Below, one piece after another: positions 14,088-21,727 of a stretch of 31,338 nucleotides of DNA (positions are counted from its first letter, which is position 1; every line of letters begins with the position of its first letter). Origin of the DNA: a virus; IMG/VR virus record IMGVR_UViG_3300047550_002709, positions 1 to 31,338 of that record. One strand, given 5' to 3'. Below the pieces are notes generated by a model. The model saw nothing but the letters and a program-made list of their open reading frames with translations, made no database searches and had not been told where the DNA came from. The position numbers and the translations under genes were made by a program.

Positions 14088-16013
14088 TTATCCACCTATC
14101 GCGGCTGATGGGCCATTCTGCTCAGAGGTTGTCCTGGGTGCTCTAGTACCACCAGCGCCGCCACCATTGGGGCCTTGAGGTCCTCCCTGACCAGCGATAG
14201 CCTGCCACTCCTGCATCTCACTCAAGAACTTCTGCATCTCCTGGTCAGAGTAGCCGAATTTACGCATGACTTCCTGCGGCGGCAGTAATCCACGAGCAGC
14301 CAGCGCCAAGGCTTCCATCTTAGACTTGTCCCTAGCTCCAGAATGTAGACTTCCAGGCTGAACCATTACGGCGAATTGCTTCCAGTGACTCATCTTCCGG
14401 TTTTGGTCCAATGATGCGCTGGTCTCATCTCCCGGATAAAGCATGCCGGGGTCGTAGGTGAAATCTTCCCAGGTCAGACCATCAGAACCCAGGATCTTCA
14501 TTCGCTGCTTGGCCGTGTAGAACTGGATGATATTAGAAACCTTCTGCTGACCGACCCTTTGGATAAAGGATTCGATCATCTTCTCCTCGCGGCGAAGCGG
14601 GGTCTGGAGGGAGTCCTTCATCTGGTCTAGGGTATCACCAGACGGCATCTGCTGCTTCTTGGCCATTGCGGCAACGTCTACGATTCCGCTGAGCTTATCA
14701 AACTCAGGAAGCAGCACTCCCTGATATATATCCCCAACGTATTGAGGGATTTGCGGGATTGCGCCGTACTGGATATCTGTCCCGATATTAACCTGAGGAT
14801 TTACCTTCAGTCTAGCTCCAGGCATGTCCGATAGATACTCGCGCCACGCCGCCTCTGAGGCTACGTTTGTCTTCGTGATAATCGTCGGATTCAGCGCCCT
14901 CTTGGTAAGGTCTAGCACCCCAGCCGGGATCTCGTTGATCGCGTCCTGTAGCGGGATTAGTGACCTGTAGGAGCTTAGCCCATAGTAAGACCACGGGATC
15001 GGGTTCAGCTTTAGGTCTATAAACGGATATAGCCCATGCCAGAACGGGGAGGGGCCGTCGTACATCAGGCGAGTACCGGCGTAGATAATTAGCCGCTTGC
15101 GCGGATAGAGGCGCTCTCCAGGCTTAACCTCGTACCACCAGTTATGCATCGACTGAGGCAGAAACGGGTCCTTCATTAGGATTGTCCGCTTGGATTCATT
15201 GATAGAGATGTCGTCGTAGTAGTACTCTTCTAACTCTATTGATCCGTATAACTTAGATCCGCTATATAGATCCGGCATCTGCCGAACGCCAACTAGGCGC
15301 TTAAACTGGGGCGACATTTGGCTCCAGGTGTATTCCGGGATGTGTCCAGGCCGTGCGAATGTATCGCTAGACTTGGCATCGATGTACCGTGCTTGGTTCT
15401 CGATTCCCTCTGAATTCATCGGGAATACTTTCTTGAAGTAGGAAATTGGTTTCCAATTCCTATAGAGGACAGCCGTTGAATCCTGGATGCTCCGCAGGCT
15501 AGGCTGGATCGGCATGACGTTGTCCGGCCCTAAGGCTAGGCTGGTCATCATACCAGGACTCGCGGCACCCTCACGACAGAAGGAAATCCCGTGAAGCATG
15601 GCGATATCCACCATATCCATCATCACGGAGGATAGCTGCTGACGGTGCCACTCTGCTACCAATACCCCATTAATCGCCGTAGCCGTATCGTCATAGGCCT
15701 CTATGGATGAGGATACCTCACAGACTGGCTGAGAGTCCGTTAGAAGCGCTAATCTCTCCCTACGGACTAGCTCCATCTTGTTTTCAACGAAGCGGCTTTT
15801 GTACTTAGGGCGGCGGTTATCCCATTGATTACCTTCGAGATAGCGGATGTACTTCTCGATGTTATTGAACTCCGGGGAGTTCTTGTAAGCTAGATACGCC
15901 TGCTCTTTAGTCTGTTCTTTCCAGTCGTAGAGCCTTTGGGTATATGCTTTTCGGTAATCCGGTGTTTCCTTGCCGTCTTCCGCGATGGATGGCGAATGGG
16001 GTATTTGGAGCAT
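14088..16013 (-). CDS. Portal protein
   Basis: This is a 641-residue protein. The N-terminus has IEKYIRYLEGNQWDNRRPKY and SRFVENKMELVRRERLALLTDSQP, the usual portal start (helical wing with a short WxxR-type motif). The centre has WSYYGLSSYRSLIPLQDAINE, typical of the portal crown/stem (loops before the long stem helix). The C-terminal part is helical and ends in a Gly/Pro/Ala-rich tail. The length is typical of podovirus/P22-like portals. It is the dodecameric DNA gate and head-tail connector. The ATG overlaps the previous stop (TAATG). It is flanked by large terminase upstream and capsid assembly genes downstream, the standard order. Confidence 0.9.
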   Translation of the reverse strand: MLQIPHSPSIAEDGKETPDYRKAYTQRLYDWKEQTKEQAYLAYKNSPEFNNIEKYIRYLEGNQWDNRRPKYKSRFVENKMELVRRERLALLTDSQPVCEVSSSIEAYDDTATAINGVLVAEWHRQQLSSVMMDMVDIAMLHGISFCREGAASPGMMTSLALGPDNVMPIQPSLRSIQDSTAVLYRNWKPISYFKKVFPMNSEGIENQARYIDAKSSDTFARPGHIPEYTWSQMSPQFKRLVGVRQMPDLYSGSKLYGSIELEEYYYDDISINESKRTILMKDPFLPQSMHNWWYEVKPGERLYPRKRLIIYAGTRLMYDGPSPFWHGLYPFIDLKLNPIPWSYYGLSSYRSLIPLQDAINEIPAGVLDLTKRALNPTIITKTNVASEAAWREYLSDMPGARLKVNPQVNIGTDIQYGAIPQIPQYVGDIYQGVLLPEFDKLSGIVDVAAMAKKQQMPSGDTLDQMKDSLQTPLRREEKMIESFIQRVGQQKVSNIIQFYTAKQRMKILGSDGLTWEDFTYDPGMLYPGDETSASLDQNRKMSHWKQFAVMVQPGSLHSGARDKSKMEALALAARGLLPPQEVMRKFGYSDQEMQKFLSEMQEWQAIAGQGGPQGPNGGGAGGTRAPRTTSEQNGPSAAIGG

Positions 16014-16399
16014 TAAATCCAGGTTCCTTTTTCTCCGCGAGTGTTGCGCTCTTTGCCGTCACTTCCGGCTGGAACCTCGCTTGGAATTTCGGCAGGGTCG
16101 TAATACCCGTACCTCTTGCAAAACTCTTTTTGATCCTGACGGGTTGCGATAAAATGCTTCTCGACTAATCCAGTCTCTGGGTTCCTAGCCGTGGCGAAGT
16201 GACCCTCGGTATTTTCCCCGCAGTACTGGCCCATGCCTTTAGCCCAAGAGATGGCGGGAGCGCTCATGTATCGAGACACTTGCGCTCCGCAGCCTGGGCA
16301 GTCCGGATCAGGGTTATCCCATTTTTTCAAGAGATACTCAAAAAGCTCCCCGTTCTTTTCGCAAGCGGGGTTTGGGCAAGTTCCCTCGAACGTCGGCAT
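16013..16399 (-). CDS. FmdB-like zinc-ribbon protein
   Basis: This is a 128-residue protein. An N-terminal zinc ribbon has Cys8, Cys13, Cys34 and Cys37 (TCPNPACE...DPDCPGCG), followed by VSRYMSAPAISW, the motif that in FmdB-type regulatory ribbons follows the second Cys pair. The rest is polar and charged. Similar small ribbons with a conserved SAP motif occur next to phage terminase and portal genes. The role is unknown; DNA or protein contact during packaging is possible. A second, shorter FmdB-like protein is encoded at 30759. I see no Shine-Dalgarno before ATG 16399, so translation probably depends on coupling with the gene that ends 2 nt upstream. Confidence 0.75.
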   Translation of the reverse strand: MPTFEGTCPNPACEKNGELFEYLLKKWDNPDPDCPGCGAQVSRYMSAPAISWAKGMGQYCGENTEGHFATARNPETGLVEKHFIATRQDQKEFCKRYGYYDPAEIPSEVPAGSDGKERNTRGEKGTWI

Positions 16400-16401
16400 G
16401 A

Positions 16402-16938
16402 TTAGTTAGAAGCGGCCTTTCGCACCATTTCTACAATATCGCTAGACGTAACTATCTCTGTGTTCGTGGCTTCCTTGATAGCCTTCACGTCAGAGCTATT
16501 GAGCGGGACCCAATTTACATCCGGCATAACCTGATATAGCCAGCCATTAGCATGGATGTGGTTCCAGCAGTCCTGCAAGAACTCGTCAACCGTAATTCCC
16601 ATGAAATCAGCATTTTGACGGAAGCTGTCTACTAGTGCAGGGTCCAGTGTAATCTCGAAGGTGTGATTGCCCTTGCTGAGCTTCTTACCCTTCTCTACTA
16701 GCTCTAGGATTTCCTCTGAGGACTGAATATCCTTACCGGAGGCCTTCTTTAGTGAAACCATATCCGCGCTGGTGAGCAATAGTCCACCCTGCGCGACTTC
16801 GTGAAAATACGCTTCGGCGTAAGCCTTTAGGAACGGAGCTAGGCCTTTCTTGCCAGCCGCAGACTCCAGGACTTCCTGATCTTCACCGTTTAAATCGAAT
16901 TCAATTACAACTTTGCTTTTAGATGCATTTCGTGCCAT
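16402..16938 (-). CDS. Internally duplicated ribbon-helix-helix-like protein
   Basis: This is a 178-residue protein made of two similar halves. Half 1: VVIEFDLNGEDQEVLESAA, helix, TSADMVSLKKASGKDI, SSEEILELVEKGKK. Half 2: HTFEITLDPALVDSFRQNA, helix, NSSDVKAIKEATNTEI, TSSDIVEMVRKA. Each half begins with a short strand followed by two helices, as in ribbon-helix-helix proteins; two halves in one chain would mimic the RHH dimer. This could be a DNA-binding regulator or a packaging factor. It starts a transcription unit: TGCCATAAT lies 6 nt before ATG 16938, and there is no Shine-Dalgarno. It sits between large terminase and portal. The RHH reading is an inference from pattern. Confidence 0.65.
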   Translation of the reverse strand: MARNASKSKVVIEFDLNGEDQEVLESAAGKKGLAPFLKAYAEAYFHEVAQGGLLLTSADMVSLKKASGKDIQSSEEILELVEKGKKLSKGNHTFEITLDPALVDSFRQNADFMGITVDEFLQDCWNHIHANGWLYQVMPDVNWVPLNSSDVKAIKEATNTEIVTSSDIVEMVRKAASN

Positions 16939-16944
16939 ATCTCT

Positions 16945-16953
16945 ATTATGGCA
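16945..16953 (-). promoter_or_regulatory. Extended -10 promoter candidate, leaderless
   Basis: Minus-strand TGCCATAAT ends 6 nt before ATG 16938, so a start site 7 nt downstream would be the A of the ATG. No convincing -35. The same layout occurs before the dUTPase gene (TGCCACAAT, also 6 nt). Confidence 0.5.
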
Positions 16954-16969
16954 CAGAAATCCACATTCC

Positions 16970-19159
16970 CTAAAGCATTGAATAATCAGGCATGTACGGG
17001 TCGTTTGACTCGTAACTGGACAAATATCCGTCCGGCTCTATCTCCATATTCCTGATATCGGAACGGGGATTTTGTACCGGAGATTGCGCCTGCATGTTCC
17101 TCTGGGCCTTTAGGAGTCTACTTTCACAAAACGGACAGCGGTTGATAGCGGATGGGTCGTCGGCTCCCCAGTCTTTTTTGCACCTATCGCAGGACATTTT
17201 ATAAAGGCAGAGGGACGGGTCCTTTTCTACCTTCTGCGGGATGATTCCGTAATTATCCTCGTAGTCCCCCTGATGGGCGGTATAAAGACAGATTGCCGCA
17301 GCGATCAGAATGTCATCCTTGAAACCCCTCTGGGCACCTGTTTTTACGCTATCATCTTCCTTGGTAAAGGTCTTCATTTGCTCCACTAGGCGCTTATCCT
17401 GGACGTGGAAGATGCCCTCTTTTAGCCAGCGATCAAGGCTGACTATCAGTTTGGGTTTCGTAACCTGGGTTGTTTGCCAGTGATATGCACCCTGAGCTAC
17501 GGAGATTGATCCAGGCCTTTTCTTGTAAACGTTTGGATATGTTAGGTTTACGAGTAACTGGTCGGCTGTTGAATTGCCTGGAGAGTTGTATTCTACGGCA
17601 ATCTGGGCATCGTTATACCACTTACCTAGCTTGGCTAGCTCATAGGATAAAGTAAGCGGGTCTGTGATATTTGTACAGAGCGTAGCAACGTGGAAATCTG
17701 GCGCTCCGCGAACACCCACGCGGTTTACCCAAGCAACAGAGTCGTCCTTGCCCTTGCCGTACCCAACGTCTACGCCGATCTGGTATTGAGCGCCTGGAAG
17801 CGGATCTTCCCATACAGACAGATAATGCTCGTCGCCCTCATGGAACGCAGTACAGCCCTGGAGGTGGCATTTACGGCTGAGATCGTCTGAGTCGTACCCA
17901 TGGAAAAACCCATGTTTGTCGAAGAATCCCTTACGCGGTTTCTGGGCTTTGGCGCATGTGTAGGTAGCATTCTCTATCGACTTTTCGGAGAATACTGGAT
18001 CGCCGCTGGAGATGAATGCCTCTTCTGCGGTTAGCGCAAGCTCCTGCTTAATCGAGCGTGGATCTGAGGCGTTAAGCTTTTCATTTACGATGAAATAGAT
18101 CTGTTCGTCGGTGAGAGTGTACGGCTTTAACTCGCCAGACCCGCAGTTCGGGCACTTCTGGCCGTCCCGTTTACCTTTAGAGATTTTGCGGTTAAAGAAT
18201 CGCTTGCACTTCTTGTCGGAGCATTGTACCCAGTTCTCATAAACCACATCCCGCATGCGGTTTTCTTCTTCACCTAGCCTCCAGCCGTTGGGCGGGGCCA
18301 TTACGCGGGTGGTTTCAAAGAAATACGGCAGGAATACAGGCTCCCAGTCCGATCTCTCAGCTAGCTCTTCGCACTTTGTATAAAAGTGATGAGACGGAGT
18401 TCCTGCGCCTTTAGCGGTAGACTCTAGGATTGCAATGGTATCCGGGTGGTTTACTAGGGCGTATTTTAGATCTTCTTCTAGAGATTCCTTTAGGTTGCCC
18501 CAGGCGGTAAACTCTGATCCGTGGAAAGCGTTCAGCTTGTAGCCCTGACCCATGCCACCCTTTTTGGTGGACCACTGGACGCGGACTGCCGAATTTAGAC
18601 CAATTCCACCTTCCTTCATGGGAACGTCAAATACGATACCATCGGTGATGCTGAATGATGAGTACCTAGGGCGTAGCCACCACGGCAATTGCCGATACAT
18701 GGGGCTTAGGTAGGTATTGAAGAGATTGGTTGACTGGTCGATATCCTCAGATACAATCAGCCCCTTCCGGTTCGGCTTAAACACACAAGTCCAGAAGACA
18801 ATCGAGTTGCCGAATAGAGACATGCCCAACTGACGGGCTTTGATTAGGATTACTCGCTGGGCCTTCCCGCGCTTCTTCATCTCCTCCATCTTCTGAAGGA
18901 GTAACTCCTGGCCGTCCCATAGGCGTAGGAGTTTATCATTGCCCTGCTTGTCAGATATCCAGAAATAGTTCTGCGCGGCGTAGCGATAGTCCTGCTGACA
19001 CTTCATAATCTCGTTTGAGATTAGAGTTAAGTCCTTTTCTTCTACGTGTTTCCAGCGCTTATCTTCAGGGATGTGCTCGTACTTCTTGAAGTACTCCAGG
19101 AGGTCCCAGACTAGCTTATCCCTAGCCCCCTGGATGGTTGGCGGGGCTTTAATCAGCAT
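16970..19159 (-). CDS. terL: Terminase large subunit
   Basis: This 729-residue protein is the packaging motor. The N-terminal ATPase has Walker A KARQLGMS (107-114) and Walker B TIAILES with catalytic Glu (241-247). The C-terminal RNase H-like nuclease has D464 (IGVDVG), E523 (AVEYN) and D615/D616 (KDDIL). Two extra Cys4 zinc ribbons are visible: one between ATPase and nuclease (C313, C318, C336, C339) and one near the C-terminus (C657, C660, C675, C678). The protein is longer than most TerL (~450-600) because of these. The ATG follows the putative small-terminase stop directly (TAAATG), preceded by GAGAAGAAGG. All core residues are present, so it should be active. Confidence 0.95.
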   Translation of the reverse strand: MLIKAPPTIQGARDKLVWDLLEYFKKYEHIPEDKRWKHVEEKDLTLISNEIMKCQQDYRYAAQNYFWISDKQGNDKLLRLWDGQELLLQKMEEMKKRGKAQRVILIKARQLGMSLFGNSIVFWTCVFKPNRKGLIVSEDIDQSTNLFNTYLSPMYRQLPWWLRPRYSSFSITDGIVFDVPMKEGGIGLNSAVRVQWSTKKGGMGQGYKLNAFHGSEFTAWGNLKESLEEDLKYALVNHPDTIAILESTAKGAGTPSHHFYTKCEELAERSDWEPVFLPYFFETTRVMAPPNGWRLGEEENRMRDVVYENWVQCSDKKCKRFFNRKISKGKRDGQKCPNCGSGELKPYTLTDEQIYFIVNEKLNASDPRSIKQELALTAEEAFISSGDPVFSEKSIENATYTCAKAQKPRKGFFDKHGFFHGYDSDDLSRKCHLQGCTAFHEGDEHYLSVWEDPLPGAQYQIGVDVGYGKGKDDSVAWVNRVGVRGAPDFHVATLCTNITDPLTLSYELAKLGKWYNDAQIAVEYNSPGNSTADQLLVNLTYPNVYKKRPGSISVAQGAYHWQTTQVTKPKLIVSLDRWLKEGIFHVQDKRLVEQMKTFTKEDDSVKTGAQRGFKDDILIAAAICLYTAHQGDYEDNYGIIPQKVEKDPSLCLYKMSCDRCKKDWGADDPSAINRCPFCESRLLKAQRNMQAQSPVQNPRSDIRNMEIEPDGYLSSYESNDPYMPDYSML

Positions 19160-19576
19160 TTAGGCCTTCTTCTCTTCCTCGATAATTTCAGCCTCGATGA
19201 TTGTCTCATCCGGCGAAACCCGCGCCTGCTGGCGTCGAACCAGATCCTCAAATGATACAGATGGACCGTTATTGTGGATCGTGGTATTCCCGCCGAAGTT
19301 CTGATTGATATTAATTCCGCCCTGATCTCGTAATTTTAGGATATCGGCGGCTAGTTCTAGGGCCTTTAGGTTAGGAAGGACTGGATTTCCGTCTTTGTCC
19401 TTGCGGGGCTTGAGATGTGACTTGAGCGCTTTCCGTAGGTCTGTGTAAAGATCTACGGCATCTTCGGCTAGGCGATCCCTAGTCCATTTGTCTAAGGTTT
19501 CAGCCTTTGGGGTAGGTAGGTTGGATGGGTCTCGGACTACAATTTCAAGAGACTCGAAATCTTCTTCATTATGCAT
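19160..19576 (-). CDS. Putative terminase small subunit
   Basis: This is a 138-residue protein from ATG 19576. The position directly upstream of TerL is the classic one. The sequence is mostly helical and charged (DKWTRDRLAEDAVDLYTDLRKALKSH; LKALELAADILKLRDQGG). A turn-rich polar segment follows (NINQNFGGNTTIHNNG), and the C-terminus is acidic (IIEAEIIEEE), which could contact TerL. An in-frame TTG at 19606 would add 10 basic residues and has a weak AGAGAG. I prefer ATG 19576, which overlaps the stop of the 54-aa gene by 8 nt and suggests coupling. No family motif is certain; the call rests on location and architecture. Confidence 0.65.
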   Translation of the reverse strand: MHNEEDFESLEIVVRDPSNLPTPKAETLDKWTRDRLAEDAVDLYTDLRKALKSHLKPRKDKDGNPVLPNLKALELAADILKLRDQGGININQNFGGNTTIHNNGPSVSFEDLVRRQQARVSPDETIIEAEIIEEEKKA

Positions 19577-19733
19577 TGAGTGCTGGAGCTTGGCGCGGCG
19601 CGGCAACGCTCTCTAGTTTGCTCTTCATCTGGGCTACTCTTTCGCGCAGACTCTGGATAGCCTCTTCCTGCTTCTTGTCTAACTCTTTTTGTTTCAATAG
19701 GTTATCTTTATGACTAGTCCCTATGCCGCGCAT
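19569..19733 (-). CDS. 54-residue coiled-coil protein
   Basis: This short gene was found by hand. ATG 19733 is preceded by AGAGGTAAATA, an excellent ribosome binding site, and it runs to TAA at 19569-19571. The centre is a charged coiled coil (KQKELDKKQEEAIQSLRERV, continuing AQMKSKLESV), and the C-terminus is Ala/Pro-rich. It overlaps the end of the holin-like gene by 20 nt and the putative small-terminase ATG by 8 nt, so three genes are chained by overlaps. The role is unknown; a spanin-like or terminase-accessory function is conceivable. Real-gene status is supported by the start signal, frame and packing. Confidence 0.65.
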   Translation of the reverse strand: MRGIGTSHKDNLLKQKELDKKQEEAIQSLRERVAQMKSKLESVAAPRQAPALNA

Positions 19734-19980
19734 TATTTACCTCTAGTTCGATGCGATGATTTGATTCCACGATCCGCTCCATAGTCTCAACAACTATTGC
19801 CATGGTTTTGGTCGATTCCTTGATTAACTCTTCACGCTTTTCGCGCTCGTAGAAAATCTGTTTATCTTTATCCTTATTTTCTTGCCATAAAACCTTGATA
19901 GCAATTGCCATCGACAAGAAAAGTACGCCGGAAGCGCCGAGCTTCAAGATTTCAGGTACTATGGCTGGATCGATAGGCAT
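19714..19980 (-). CDS. Holin-like single-pass membrane protein
   Basis: This is an 88-residue protein. One transmembrane segment lies near the N-terminus (about 13-32: LGASGVLFLSMAIAIKVLW), followed by a long charged helix (QENKDKDKQIFYEREKREEL and beyond). This plan is that of BhlA/UviB-type holin-like proteins; an inner-membrane spanin is less likely because the C-terminal part carries no export cue. It precedes the terminase genes, a frequent site for lysis genes. Upstream lies a TTGATG-N17-TAAAAT promoter overlapped by an inverted repeat (19985-20026). Only a weak AGGA, 11 nt away, precedes the ATG. Confidence 0.65.
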   Translation of the reverse strand: MPIDPAIVPEILKLGASGVLFLSMAIAIKVLWQENKDKDKQIFYEREKREELIKESTKTMAIVVETMERIVESNHRIELEVNNARHRD

Positions 19981-19984
19981 AGGA

Positions 19985-20026
19985 GGAGTGGTCCTATTAA
20001 CTATTTTACAATCCTAGGACCACCCC
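19985..20026 (-). promoter_or_regulatory. Inverted repeat flanking a -10 box, operator candidate
   Basis: The arms GGAGTGGTCCTA (19985-19996) and TAGGACCACCCC (20015-20026) pair over 12 bp with one G-U on the minus transcript. Their centres are 30 bp apart, about three helical turns. One arm lies between the -35 and -10 of the candidate promoter, the other at its start site. No T tract follows, so an intrinsic terminator is unlikely. Confidence 0.55.
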
Positions 20027-20031
20027 ATCAA
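20003..20031 (-). promoter_or_regulatory. Sigma70-like promoter upstream of holin-terminase genes
   Basis: Minus strand: TTGATG (20026-20031), 17-nt spacer, TAAAAT (20003-20008). The expected start is near 19996, about 16 nt before ATG 19980. It lies in the 70-nt gap after the 214-aa gene. Confidence 0.5.
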
Positions 20032-20050
20032 AGCCTTAATTTTCTTCTAG

Positions 20051-20695
20051 TTAAACCACGGTACCAAGCTGAACCATCTCTTGATCCGATGGAGGCCTTG
20101 AGATCGGCGTGAATTGGCTTTCGATTTTGGTTCTCGGGCGAAACATGCTTTCTACGTTATTTCGCACCTCCGTCTTGATCTTCTCCGGATCGAGCACTTT
20201 TTCAGAAAGTGATAAGAATACCGGGATTTCCGCGGGGGTTTTGATCTCAGGACACCGGAAAACAATCCCAACCCCCTCAATTCCGCGAGGATTTGCTACA
20301 GGGGTACCCTTGTAGTCTAACGGCTGATCGAACCCAGCAGGCTTAGCCTCAAAGGACCAATCAATCTTCATCGCCTCAGCAAATAGAGCATCTGGAGTCC
20401 ACGCCGTAGCGCTAGGATCTGCCGCCTTTGCGATAGTGCGGTTCACCTGAGGAGGGGCCTCGATTGTAGATCCGTAGTCTTCAGTCTTTTCCATGGATAG
20501 GCTAATTAGACCAGCGGCAGCAGGAACGCTAGCGATTGGCTGAGGTTGGTTTGGAATGCTTTGATTTAATGTATTACTAGCCTGCGGAAGAAGGTCTGCG
20601 ATATCCATGTAGTCCATGATTAGATCTGCCGTAGCATCCGCGTCATACCCGCGAGCTTTGGCTTTGTTTAGCGCTTTAACGATGATTTCTTTCAT
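20051..20695 (-). CDS. Hypothetical protein
   Basis: This is a 214-residue protein from ATG 20695, chosen because GGAG lies 10 nt upstream and the start falls 4 nt after the previous stop. A TTG start at 20731 would overlap that gene. The N-terminal ~40 residues are helical (MKEIIVKALNKAKARGYDAD...). Next comes a Pro/Gln/Ser linker (QSIPNQPQPIASVPAAAG), then a mixed domain with WTPDALFAEAMKIDWSFE and GVGIVFRCPEIKTPAEIPVF, and a C-terminus with arginine-rich turns. No family is recognised, and there is no membrane segment. It ends the SSB-like operon just before the holin-terminase promoter. Confidence 0.65.
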   Translation of the reverse strand: MKEIIVKALNKAKARGYDADATADLIMDYMDIADLLPQASNTLNQSIPNQPQPIASVPAAAGLISLSMEKTEDYGSTIEAPPQVNRTIAKAADPSATAWTPDALFAEAMKIDWSFEAKPAGFDQPLDYKGTPVANPRGIEGVGIVFRCPEIKTPAEIPVFLSLSEKVLDPEKIKTEVRNNVESMFRPRTKIESQFTPISRPPSDQEMVQLGTVV

Positions 20696-20699
20696 TTGA

Positions 20700-21182
20700 T
20701 TATGCTCCGATTCCTGAGAATTGATCTCCAAGTCCTTGATCTGCCATTAGTTCCAATTCGATATTTGCCGCCTTGTATTTCGCAATATCTGGATCTACGC
20801 CCTGTTTTACAAGTTCCTGATAGGTGTCTTTATAGCGGTATTCCACCATCTCTGGGGTTAACTGCGCTGCCGCTGGCTCCGCTGGGATCATGTAAGTAAC
20901 GAACCGATCTACCGACTCCCGAAGCCTTACGACCTCTTTAATCAGGGCTAGATTCGCGTCTACCGCGTCCTGATTGATCTTATTGGCTCCTTTGTAGATA
21001 TCCTCGATGGAGGCAACTAGCCCAGAGATCGGCTTGCGGTTTTTGTATAGAAATCCGCAAACGATGGCGATCTTCTTAGCATACCCAAGAAACTCTGTAA
21101 AGGCTTGATAGAGCTTGTATAGCAGGCCTATAAGGAGGATGCCAGCTATGATCGAAAGGATGATGATTGCGTCACTACTCAT
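20700..21182 (-). CDS. Membrane-anchored helical protein
   Basis: This is a 160-residue protein. A strong N-terminal transmembrane helix (IIILSIIAGILLIGLLYKLY, about 6-25) is followed by a second, weaker hydrophobic patch (KKIAIVCGFLY), then helical cytoplasmic sequence (ANLALIKEVVRLRESVDRFV). It ends in EYRYKDTYQELVKQGVDPDIAKYKAANIE and a Gly-rich tail. The ATG overlaps the previous stop by 8 nt (ATGAGTAG). No family is recognised. A membrane protein beside SSB-like and AAA+ genes might anchor replication or packaging complexes, but that is speculation. Confidence 0.65.
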   Translation of the reverse strand: MSSDAIIILSIIAGILLIGLLYKLYQAFTEFLGYAKKIAIVCGFLYKNRKPISGLVASIEDIYKGANKINQDAVDANLALIKEVVRLRESVDRFVTYMIPAEPAAAQLTPEMVEYRYKDTYQELVKQGVDPDIAKYKAANIELELMADQGLGDQFSGIGA

Positions 21183-21468
21183 TGCGTTTAGATTCTGGGA
21201 AGTTTACGCTATTAGCCATCACTCCGCCATCCGGGATCACTCGACCGACGACATTCACTGCCTTGCCGCGCTTTAGATACCGAGAGATTGTGCCTGGATT
21301 GGCTAGAGATACCCTGTGATATTCCGGGTGTAATTCTTTGTCATTTCCGCGACCTACTGAGTAGTATGTGATTACAGTAAAATCACTGAATGTTCTGCCC
21401 TTCTCGATCCTTGTTGATGCGTCCTCTTTGATAAGCCCCGATAGGACTGCTAGGTTAATTGATTCCAT
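21175..21468 (-). CDS. Second SSB-like OB-fold protein, tail-less
   Basis: This is a 97-residue protein with the SSB order of strands: INLAVLSGLIKED near the N-terminus, FSDFTVITYYSVGRG, HPEYHRVSLANPG, KRGKAVNVVGRVIPDGG and NSVNFPES. In bacterial SSB these correspond to N-V-x-L-x-G-x-L, F-x-V-A, W-x-x-V and K-G-x-x-V-x-V-x-G-R. It lacks the flexible linker and acidic C-terminal tip, so it should not recruit host partners as SSB does. A full SSB is encoded at 23115, so the two may act at different times or on different substrates. The ATG overlaps the upstream stop (TAATG), with GGAAGACGAA upstream. Confidence 0.7.
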   Translation of the reverse strand: MESINLAVLSGLIKEDASTRIEKGRTFSDFTVITYYSVGRGNDKELHPEYHRVSLANPGTISRYLKRGKAVNVVGRVIPDGGVMANSVNFPESKRNE

Positions 21469-21707
21469 TATTCGTCTTCCTGTTTAGGGTATTTCAGTTT
21501 ATTCCAGGCCCAATTTGTCGTCAATTTCGGCGCTATCTCGGTTGTGTTATGACACCCTCCGCAGATCAGACCATCCTCACGGGCATAGTATTTGCCGCCA
21601 CATGTGCAGATTAGGGGTTGTAGTCGTCCGTCTAACTGAAACCGATTAATTGATCGAATTTGCTCCTCGCTAAAGGGAGCATTCACAAATCCTGGAACTT
21701 CCTTCAT
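21468..21707 (-). CDS. Small zinc-ribbon protein
   Basis: This is a 79-residue protein. A Cys pair CTC (34 and 36) and a second pair CGGC 15-18 residues later form a compact zinc-ribbon-like element (LICTCGGKYYAREDGLICGG). The N-terminus (FSEEQIRSINRFQ) is helical. The C-terminus (WAWNKLKYPKQEDE) is aromatic, then charged. It is the first gene of a leftward group. TGGTATGAT lies 11 nt before ATG 21707 and there is no Shine-Dalgarno, consistent with a near-leaderless mRNA. It is followed by the SSB-like gene with a 1-nt overlap. A nucleic-acid-binding role is plausible. Confidence 0.65.
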   Translation of the reverse strand: MKEVPGFVNAPFSEEQIRSINRFQLDGRLQPLICTCGGKYYAREDGLICGGCHNTTEIAPKLTTNWAWNKLKYPKQEDE

Positions 21708-21718
21708 TTATAGTATTT

Positions 21719-21727
21719 ATCATACCA
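21719..21727 (-). promoter_or_regulatory. Extended -10 promoter candidate
   Basis: Minus-strand TGGTATGAT overlaps the stop of the AAA+ gene and ends 11 nt before ATG 21707. No -35 is visible. The start codon lacks a Shine-Dalgarno. Confidence 0.4.
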
